This document shows, piece after piece, positions 31,202-36,663 of a stretch of 36,663 nt of DNA. This DNA comes from Clostridia bacterium (GTDB lineage Bacteria > Bacillota > Clostridia > Christensenellales > Aristaeellaceae): the NCBI GenBank assembly GCA_017541205.1, contig JAFXZO010000102.1, positions 1 through 36,663 on the forward strand, read 5' to 3'. The notes below the pieces were generated by a model that saw nothing but the letters and a program-made list of their open reading frames with translations, had not been told where the DNA came from and did no database searches. A program made the position numbers and the translations under genes. How positions within the stretch are numbered: position 1 is the first letter of the stretch; each line of letters begins with the position of its first letter.

Positions 31202-31972
31202 TCATGCCGGGCCGTCCGATGAAACGGTTTCCTTTTGCAGCGTCTCCCGAAGATACGCAGCGTAATCCTGCGGATGGTTGACAGAGAATTCTCCGTGATA
31301 ATATCCCGGCAGCACCGATAGCGAACTGTTGGGCATTTGCTTATGCAAGCGCTCCGCCGACCGCCTGATGCCGGGGGTTTCTTTCCCACCGATGAACAAA
31401 TGGACTTCCGCGCGGCAATGACGAAGGGCTTCCATGGACGTATAAGCGGTATTGGCCTTCATAAACGCGATCATATCCGATTTGGCGATCCGGCAGGTAT
31501 CGCGGTAATAATCCTCAAACAATTCTTCCCGCATATGCAGGGATCGGAACTGGAGAATCGCGAATTGCCTGTTTCGGATCAGGCCATAGCTGCTGCCGAA
31601 GGCCGGAGCGATCAGGGCATGGGTGATTTTTGACGGGATCGCCATGGCGCTTTCCACAAAAGCGTAACGGCAGACGGACCGGCGCCGGGCCAAAATATCC
31701 AGCAGGATCTGCCCGCCCAGCGACAAGCCGCCCATGAACAGCACCTTTCCCCCAAAGTGTTCATCAATATAGGCGATGATTTCAGCGGCATTGTCTTCGA
31801 TCGAAGTGAAGGGACGGTCGCTTCCCGCATGGCCATCCAGAATCGGCAGAACGACATGATACCATTCCTGCAGGATCTCCGCTTCTTCCCGATAATTCCA
31901 CCAGGAAAGGCCGCCGCCGTGCAAAAGCAGGATGGTTTCCGGGCGGTCCCGTCCATATTCGATACACCGCAT
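31202..31972 (-). CDS. Alpha/beta fold hydrolase
   Basis: A 256-residue hydrolase: TILLLHGGGLSWWNY is the oxyanion-hole strand, MGGLSLGGQ the nucleophile elbow with Ser84, and PGYYHGEFS near residue 228 supplies the catalytic histidine. No signal peptide. The general reaction is ester or similar hydrolysis; the substrate is unknown. AAGGAGG lies 10 bases before the start. It is preceded by the HIT gene and followed by the MazG-like gene on the same strand. Confidence 0.87.
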   Translation of the reverse strand: MRCIEYGRDRPETILLLHGGGLSWWNYREEAEILQEWYHVVLPILDGHAGSDRPFTSIEDNAAEIIAYIDEHFGGKVLFMGGLSLGGQILLDILARRRSVCRYAFVESAMAIPSKITHALIAPAFGSSYGLIRNRQFAILQFRSLHMREELFEDYYRDTCRIAKSDMIAFMKANTAYTSMEALRHCRAEVHLFIGGKETPGIRRSAERLHKQMPNSSLSVLPGYYHGEFSVNHPQDYAAYLRETLQKETVSSDGPA

Positions 31973-32014
31973 AGCGCGCCGTCCTCCTTGAAGGATCCAA
32001 TCTGTATATCGCCG

Positions 32015-32416
32015 TCACATCTTCAGCCGTTCAAAGGTCTTGCGCATCTCTTCCTTTGCCCCTGCAAATTTGGGCCACGCGTCGATCCGGTCGTCTCGCT
32101 TCCGGGGGATCACATGGATATGGAAGTGGGGAACGGACTGCCCCGCGCTTTCGCCGCTGGCGTTCAGCAGGTTCACGCCGTCATATCCGCAGTTCTTCAC
32201 CAGATGCAGCGAAACCTTCCTGACGGTTTCCATGACGGCGCCAAGCTCCTCCGGACCGCAATCCAGGATATTTTTGAAATGCTTTTTGGGGATCACCAGG
32301 ATATGGCCGTCCACGTCCTTCGCGATATCCATAAACGCCAGCGTTTCCCCATCCTCATAGATTCTCATGCCCGTTATTTCGCCGGAAGCGATCTTGCAAA
32401 ATACGCAATCACCCAT
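32015..32416 (-). CDS. HIT family nucleotide-binding hydrolase
   Basis: A 133-residue histidine-triad protein. CVFCKIASGEI (CxxC possibly zinc-binding), IPKKHFKNI, NLLNASGESAGQSVPHFHIHVIPR with the triad His97, His99 and His101, all typical of HinT/Hit enzymes that split nucleoside phosphoramidates or dinucleotides. I chose the ATG at 32416, where GAGG lies 8 bases upstream and the family homology begins at MGDCVFC. Confidence 0.92.
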   Translation of the reverse strand: MGDCVFCKIASGEITGMRIYEDGETLAFMDIAKDVDGHILVIPKKHFKNILDCGPEELGAVMETVRKVSLHLVKNCGYDGVNLLNASGESAGQSVPHFHIHVIPRKRDDRIDAWPKFAGAKEEMRKTFERLKM

Positions 32417-32490
32417 ATTCTTTCCTCGCAAATCCTTTTTCGCCGTCCGCAAATATTCTGTCCGAAATCTGGAAGACGTCTCTCCCCCGC

Positions 32491-33069
32491 TCACCATTCC
32501 CCGCCTGCCGTCTCCTTTTCGTATTCCGCCAGGAAATCCGCCAGGTACTGATGCCGCGCCTGCGCCATTTCCCGTCCGGCCCGCGTGTTCATCTCATCCT
32601 TCAAAAGGAGCAGCTTTTCATGGAAATGCCGGATCGACGCGTCCAGGCTCCTGCCGTGCTCGCCGCCATAGGCGAAGGTGCGGGCGATCCCCACCGCGCC
32701 GATCGCGTCCAGCCGGTCGGCGTCCTGCACGATCTTTCCTTCGATCGTCTCCGGGCGTTTCCCTCTGTTCCGGCTGAAGGATACGGCGTTGACCGCCGTG
32801 ACGACCCGTTCGATCCGATCCGGCGGAACGCCGTTTTCCATTAGAAACGACCGCGCGTTGGCATTGTCCTTCGTATCGAACAGTTTATGATCGTCGGCGT
32901 CATGCATAAGGGCCGCGAGCGCGACGATTTCCCGATCGCATCCTGGCTCCAGGCTTGCAATCTCCAGCGCGTTCCGATAGACCCGCAGGGTATGCGCCGC
33001 GTCATGCCCGCCGGAATCATCATGAAAAAGCCGCTGCACGTAGGCAATCGCCGCTTCCACGGTGGTCAT
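32491..33069 (-). CDS. HD domain phosphohydrolase (YedJ-like)
   Basis: A 192-residue HD-domain protein: His22 and His26 in GGHDAAHT, His56-Asp57 in ALMHDADDHK, and a later Asp in IVQDADRLDAIGAVGIAR complete the metal site. The latter motif and RHFHEKLLLLKDEMNTRAGR match the YedJ/YpgQ subgroup, which hydrolyses nucleoside triphosphates. Start overlaps the stop of the upstream VOC gene (ATGA) with GGAGG ahead, so the two are co-translated. Confidence 0.88.
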   Translation of the reverse strand: MTTVEAAIAYVQRLFHDDSGGHDAAHTLRVYRNALEIASLEPGCDREIVALAALMHDADDHKLFDTKDNANARSFLMENGVPPDRIERVVTAVNAVSFSRNRGKRPETIEGKIVQDADRLDAIGAVGIARTFAYGGEHGRSLDASIRHFHEKLLLLKDEMNTRAGREMAQARHQYLADFLAEYEKETAGGEW

Positions 33070-33530
33070 GATCCCGCCTCCCGATCATCCGCCGCCAGAA
33101 GCCTGTCCGCCTGCGCCTGCATGGATTCCGGCGGCATTTCCATGATCTCGATGGGCGTGCCGTCCGGGTCGTGGGTCCAGAACATCCAACATCGGGATTT
33201 GCCGCGCTGGATCTCCCGGTCGATGGGCCCGCCCGCCCGCTTCACCGCCGCATAGGACTTCTGAATATCCCTTGTCATCAGGCACAGGTGGCAAATGCCG
33301 ATCACGTCCTGTCCGGCAAGGCTTTCCCGGACGCCGCCGGCAAACAATTCAAGGTACTGCCCGGCTGCAAGGAAGAGATACACCGTGCCAAGCGTCCCGT
33401 CCTCCCGATGCATGCGGAAGGCTTCTCTAAGGCCCAGCACCTTCGTATAAAACCGCACGCTGTCCGGCATGCTGCGCGTGCGAATGGCCGCGTGGCTCAG
33501 CCCCGCGACGATTTGAAAATCCTGATCCAT
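33066..33530 (-). CDS. VOC (glyoxalase/bleomycin resistance) superfamily protein
   Basis: A 154-residue protein with two beta-alpha-beta-beta-beta units: GLSHAAIRTRSMPDSVRFYTKVLGLREAF, then IGICHLCLMTRDIQKSYAAVKRAGG and FWTHDPDGTPIEIMEM. Metal ligands would be His13, Glu in YLELFAG, His in ICHLCL and Glu in IEIMEM, all present, so it should bind a divalent metal like lactoylglutathione lyase or a related isomerase/dioxygenase. The substrate is unknown. It overlaps the HD-domain gene by four bases. Confidence 0.88.
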   Translation of the reverse strand: MDQDFQIVAGLSHAAIRTRSMPDSVRFYTKVLGLREAFRMHREDGTLGTVYLFLAAGQYLELFAGGVRESLAGQDVIGICHLCLMTRDIQKSYAAVKRAGGPIDREIQRGKSRCWMFWTHDPDGTPIEIMEMPPESMQAQADRLLAADDREAGS

Positions 33531-33539
33531 TGCTTTTCT

Positions 33540-33728
33540 TTACCTTCCCATCTTGCCCATGATCCCGTCCGCCGTGACGCCGGGATGGGTGACATACAGC
33601 CGGGCGATCTGCTCCGCAAGCGCCTTGTCCATGCCGTACTTTTTCTCAATATCCTTTGGTCCTCCGCATTGGATGCAAGATGATTTTTTGCAGCCCCACA
33701 GAGAAAGCACCTGCCGATATTGTACCAT
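33540..33728 (-). CDS. Small cysteine-containing protein, unknown
   Basis: A 62-residue open frame ending nine bases before the VOC gene start. It contains GCKKSSCIQCGGPKD (three Cys, possible metal site), then a helical IEKKYGMDKALAEQIARLYVTHPGVTADGIMGKMGR that looks protein-like and evolved. The binding site is weak (GGGCCGG), and no good promoter is seen, so translation is not certain. I recognise no family. Confidence 0.5.
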   Translation of the reverse strand: MVQYRQVLSLWGCKKSSCIQCGGPKDIEKKYGMDKALAEQIARLYVTHPGVTADGIMGKMGR

Positions 33729-33768
33729 ATCCGGCCCTGCTTTTCCAGCCTTTCCTATGAAATCCTTG

Positions 33769-33798
33769 TTTACAGGAAATGTCCTATTATGCTATAAT
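33769..33798 (+). promoter_or_regulatory. Promoter of the isomerase gene
   Basis: -35 TTTACA (33769-33774), 18-base spacer, -10 TATAAT (33793-33798), about 92 bases before the start codon. Confidence 0.6.
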
Positions 33799-33890
33799 CA
33801 CATCATCGGAAGCGAAAAAAGATCATCGCAGTCATATCGCCGCGAAAAATGCCGGCATCCGTTTTCGCGGTCAAGAAGGAGCGGAATACC

Positions 33891-35375
33891 ATGGATCAAT
33901 CTGTGCGAATCGGGCTTTACAGCGCGGGCCTGCACGCCTATTGGGATCAGTTTGAGGGGCTGAAGGAGCGCCTGCTGGGCTATAATGCATTCATCGCCGC
34001 GCGCCTCAGTCCGTACGGCGAAATCTGTAATTTCGGTCTTGTAGATACGGAAAGCGCCGGACGGGAGGCCGGGGCGTTCTTTAACGACCATCATGTGGAC
34101 ATCATCTTCGCGCACAGCGCGACCTATTTCACCAGCAGCTGCGTGCTGCCCATCCACCAGATCTGCAAAGCCCCGGCTGTGTGGCTGAATCTTCAGCCCG
34201 CAGCCCGGATGAATTACCCCGTCACCGATACCGGGGAGTGGCTGGCGCATTGTACCGGCTGCCCTGTTCCGGAGGCTGCCAACGCTTTTGAACGCGCCGG
34301 GATTGCTTTCCGGGCGGTCAACGGCCTGCTCGGGCTCGCTTCGACCCCGGCGCTTTCCAAAGCCAATGAAGACACAGGCAATATGCCGCAGGCCCGACGC
34401 GCCTGGGCGGAAATCGAACAGTGGGCGCAGGCCGCTCAGGTGAAGCATGCCCTCGCGCACGCCCGCTTCGGCTTTCTGGGCAACAATTACAGCGGCATGC
34501 TGGATCTGTACAGCGACTTTACCATGCTCCAATCGCAGCTCGGATTGCATGTTGAATTGCTGGAGATGTGCGATCTGGACAGCGAACTGAAAAGGGTGAC
34601 GCCTGCGGAGGTCCGGGAAAAGCGCTGCGAGGTGGAGCGCTTTTTCACGATCAGCGGCGATTCGCCTTCCGACCCGATCGCCCGCAAGCCGACGGAAGAG
34701 CAGCTCGACTGGGCCTGTCGGGTGGCCGCGGCACAGGAACGTCTCGTCCGCGGCAAAAAGCTCGACGCCCTGTCTTACTATTACCACGGCGCGGATGGCA
34801 ATGCCTATGAAAAGCTGCAAAGCGGCTTTATCGTCGGGCATTCGCTGCTCACGGCCAAGGGCGTTCCCTGCGCGGGCGAGGGCGATCTGAAGACCAACGT
34901 GGCGATGAAGATTGCCGATGTCCTGGGCAAGGGCGGGTCGTTCACGGAAATCGTCGCCATGGACTATGTGACGAATACGATGCTCCTGGGCCACGACGGT
35001 CCCTTCCATATTTCCATTGCCGACGGCAAGCCCATCCTGCGCGGCATGGGCGTATTCCACGGAAAGCGCGGATCGGGCGTCTCTGTGGAAGCCCATGCGA
35101 TTTCCGGTCCCGTAACGACGCTTGGACTGACGCAGACCGGCAAGGGCAGGCTTCGCCTGATCGCCAGCGAAGGAACGGCGGTCAAACACCCCATCCTGAC
35201 CATCGGCAACACGCAGACGCACGTTGATTTCGGCATGCCCCTGGACGATTACATGGACGCGTGGTTCCGCCAGGCGCCGACCCATCACTGCGCAATGAGC
35301 GTGGGCCATAACGCGCGCCTGTTTGAAAAGGTCGCCAATCTTTTGGATGTGGAATACGCGCGCGTAGGGAAATAG
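33891..35375 (+). CDS. L-fucose/L-arabinose isomerase family protein
   Basis: A 494-residue protein of the aldose-ketose isomerase superfamily. RIGLYSAGLHAYWDQFEGL opens the N-terminal Rossmann-like domain; HARFGFLGNNYSGMLDLYSDFTMLQSQLGLHVE, CAGEGDLKTNVAMKIADVLGKGGSFTEIVAMD and NTMLLGHDGPFHISI carry the Glu and Asp/His residues that bind Mn2+ in AraA/FucI. It is divergent from both named enzymes, so the sugar cannot be told. AAGGAG lies 10 bases before the ATG at 33891. Class II aldolase is encoded 800 bases downstream on the other strand, which fits a sugar-catabolic neighbourhood. Confidence 0.85.
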   Translation: MDQSVRIGLYSAGLHAYWDQFEGLKERLLGYNAFIAARLSPYGEICNFGLVDTESAGREAGAFFNDHHVDIIFAHSATYFTSSCVLPIHQICKAPAVWLNLQPAARMNYPVTDTGEWLAHCTGCPVPEAANAFERAGIAFRAVNGLLGLASTPALSKANEDTGNMPQARRAWAEIEQWAQAAQVKHALAHARFGFLGNNYSGMLDLYSDFTMLQSQLGLHVELLEMCDLDSELKRVTPAEVREKRCEVERFFTISGDSPSDPIARKPTEEQLDWACRVAAAQERLVRGKKLDALSYYYHGADGNAYEKLQSGFIVGHSLLTAKGVPCAGEGDLKTNVAMKIADVLGKGGSFTEIVAMDYVTNTMLLGHDGPFHISIADGKPILRGMGVFHGKRGSGVSVEAHAISGPVTTLGLTQTGKGRLRLIASEGTAVKHPILTIGNTQTHVDFGMPLDDYMDAWFRQAPTHHCAMSVGHNARLFEKVANLLDVEYARVGK

Positions 35376-35421
35376 CCAAACGGATTCTGCAATACGGCGA
35401 TCAAGCGTCAAAGCGCATTCG

Positions 35422-35877
35422 GAGGCAAAAAAAAAGGATGTTTCTGCGTTCATTTCCTATCGCGGCCGTTTGGTCGAGGCCTGTTCGCAGGCCATTGTCG
35501 GCAAAAAGCAGGAGATCGCTTTGATCGCCGTCTGTTATCTTTGCGGAGGTCATATCCTGCTTGAGGATGTGCCGGGAACAGGCAAGACCATGCTGTTCCG
35601 CGCGTTTGCCAGGGCATGCGGCTGAAGCTCGGTTATATGCAGCGGGAGGAGGAAATCATCGTCGCGCTGCGAAGCGATACAGAGGATATCATCGAAAAGA
35701 CCCAGCCGGCCGTTTCCGCGGAACAAACGCTGAAGCTCCGCGGAATGATCGATCAGATCGAGATAAGCAAACCGGTGATGGGATACCTCATGGACATCAT
35801 TGAAAAGACGCGAAACGACGTACGGTTCCAGATCGGCGCTTCGCCGCGCGGGACGATCGCTCTGATCTGCAAAAAAT
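35422..35877 (+). pseudogene. Remnant of a MoxR-family AAA+ ATPase gene
   Basis: Two pieces of a MoxR gene in different frames. The first (to TGA 35623-35625) encodes RLVEACSQAIVGKKQEIALIAV, then GGHILLEDVPGTGKTMLFRAFARA, the N-terminal MoxR helix and intact Walker A. The second (from 35616) encodes MRLKLGYMQREEEIIVAL and later VMGYLMDIIEKTRND, GASPRGTIALICK, the lid domain. The roughly 120 residues that should lie between, with Walker B and sensor 1, are missing, and the reading frame shifts at the junction. The 3' end stops abruptly at SPRGTIALICKK. The first frame has no start codon; GGAGG and a run of nine A (35427-35435) mark where it probably began. The gene cannot make a working ATPase. 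Confidence 0.85.
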
Positions 35878-35910
35878 CAGTTAGCCCCCATTTTCGTCAA
35901 TGTGGGATTT

Positions 35911-36119
35911 TGTCGCCAAATTGTTGCCACCCGGGCCTTTGGCCGCCCGGAAACCCTTATTACGCGGGGTTCAGACTGTTAGCCTCATTCCCACTCGCTC
36001 CTGGCAAAGCCATTCTAAGCGATTTTGTTAGGCTTTTTTAGCTCTCATTATCCACATTCGTCATATTCCATCCTTTGGGATGGGCTATCCGACTTTGTGT
36101 TGCCAAAGTGTTGCCACGC
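35911..36119. repeat. Pair of imperfect 22-bp direct repeats in a non-coding scar
   Basis: Bases 35911-35932 (core TTGTTGCCACCC) and 36098-36119 (core GTGTTGCCACGC) agree at 19 of 22 positions and lie 187 bases apart. Read on the minus strand they encode similar short peptides (GGNNLATKSHIDENGG and RGNTLATQSRIAHPKG), as if two related gene ends lie here. Apart from these repeats, a GC-rich palindrome near 35931-35950 and a possible AAGCC/GGCTT hairpin near 36007-36038, I see no gene between 35878 and 36191. Confidence 0.5.
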
Positions 36120-36164
36120 TTGACACCCTTAGTATATCAGAATATGATGCAAAAATCAAGCATA

Positions 36165-36208
36165 TTCGTTTATTTTTGTGATGCAATTCGTTTATTTTTG
36201 TGATGCAA
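36165..36208. repeat. Perfect tandem duplication of 22 bp at the end of the aldolase gene
   Basis: Bases 36165-36186 and 36187-36208 are identical (each begins TTCGTTTATTTTTG and ends GATGCAA). The second copy includes the stop codon and last four codons of the aldolase gene; the first lies just behind it. Confidence 0.85.
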
Positions 36209-36663
36209 GTATCTTTCCTGCAAAAATCCTCATGGCTTTTTCAGCGTCGGCCTCCATGGCGTTTTGCGCTGCCAGGGCCAGGTCGTGGAAGAAGGTCACG
36301 TCTTCTTTTTCCAGCAGTTCTTTGACTGCGGTCACGCCCGCCTTGGACATATAGCTGTAATAGTTGATCTTGCGCAGGCCGTTTTGGATGCCGGTGCGGT
36401 AATCCTCGGGCGATACCCCGCTGCCGCCGTGCATCACCAGGGGCAAGCCGGTCTTTTCGGCGATGACCTTCACCCGTTCCAGATCCAGCACGGGCTTGGA
36501 TTTGTAGATGCCATGGGCAGTGCCGAAGGAGGGGGCCAGGGCGTCGATGCCCGTTTCCTTGCAGAATACCACCGCCTGATCGGGATCAGTGTATACCGGA
36601 CCGCTGCCAGCGGATGCGCCACCTTCCCGGGAGGCCAGCGCACCCAATTCCGCTTCCACGCCG
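36192..36663 (-). CDS. Class II fructose-bisphosphate aldolase family protein (C-terminal part)
   Basis: The visible 157 residues are the C-terminal portion; the frame continues beyond the window edge. GVEAELGAL opens the active-site loop region, FGTAHGIYKSKPVLDLERV and LVMHGGSGV hold zinc-binding histidines, and GLRKINYYSYMS corresponds to the NIDTD-like substrate segment (Asn-Tyr-Tyr here, a departure from NID). These enzymes cleave ketose bisphosphates such as fructose-1,6- or tagatose-1,6-bisphosphate. The last four residues (ASQK) come from a tandem 22-bp duplication at the 3' end, so the native tail may have been altered. Confidence 0.88.
   Translation of the reverse strand, partial: GVEAELGALASREGGASAGSGPVYTDPDQAVVFCKETGIDALAPSFGTAHGIYKSKPVLDLERVKVIAEKTGLPLVMHGGSGVSPEDYRTGIQNGLRKINYYSYMSKAGVTAVKELLEKEDVTFFHDLALAAQNAMEADAEKAMRIFAGKILASQK

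Noticed and set aside
35970-36000. Possible tRNA 3' end (attachment site) near TCCCACTCGCTCC
   Set aside because: There is no GGTTCRA T-loop and no matching acceptor strand, so no tRNA can be drawn.
36165-36208. Start of a CRISPR array
   Set aside because: The two 22-bp copies are directly adjacent without spacers, and no cas gene is present.

Overview
The window is about 58-60% GC by eye, gene-dense and bacterial. Clear AGGAGG-type ribosome binding sites, many -35/-10 promoters of TTGACA/TATAAT type, an FMN (RFN) riboswitch, a DUF896/YnzC protein, DegV and FakA-type proteins and an FeFe-hydrogenase-like regulator point to an anaerobic Firmicute of the class Clostridia, probably an uncultured gut lineage. 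That assignment is inference from gene content; no rRNA or tRNA gene is present to confirm it.

Layout. 1-454: end of a coiled-coil/SH3 protein. 758-7031 (minus): exported parvulin-type foldase, then an overlapping run of M1 metallopeptidase, GT2-GtrA glycosyltransferase, phosphodiester glycosidase, a divergent Lgt-like membrane protein and a YnzC-like protein: a cell-envelope block. 7141-8132: an AT-rich acetyltransferase gene flanked by inverted repeats and by two identical copies of a terminator-like hairpin, plus a cluster of GC-rich hairpins. 8151-11233: HMA metal chaperone, DegV protein, then a minus-strand operon thrH, proB-like kinase and a free-standing FakA C-terminal domain. 11353-13528: a promoter followed by DRTGG protein, GHKL ATPase and an FeFe-hydrogenase-like protein that keeps the four H-cluster cysteines but lacks the proton-transfer cysteine, the pattern of sensory hydrogenases. 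13585-18994: small secreted protein and a 1571-residue secreted multidomain protein.

19066-22360 is the most interesting segment. A perfect-consensus promoter drives an FMN riboswitch whose expression platform is a 9-bp hairpin that buries the Shine-Dalgarno sequence of an ABC transporter operon of the sugar/glycerol-phosphate (CUT1, UgpAEB-like) type. Known FMN-riboswitch transporters belong to other families, so this is a candidate new route for uptake of a flavin or flavin-related compound.

22426-24835: STAS protein, its ATPase-like partner and a membrane diguanylate cyclase. 24917-30511 (plus): carboxylesterase and a run of accessory enzymes (toroid-like protein, P-loop protein, peptidase E-like, methyltransferase, GNAT). 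30500-33728 (minus): small housekeeping enzymes (PurH-annotated small protein, MazG-like, alpha/beta hydrolase, HIT, HD, VOC, small Cys protein). 33891-35375: L-fucose/L-arabinose isomerase family enzyme. 35422-36191: a decayed moxR ATPase gene cut off by a repeat-rich scar that may be the remains of an integrase gene. 36192-36663: the C-terminal part of a class II aldolase that runs off the window.
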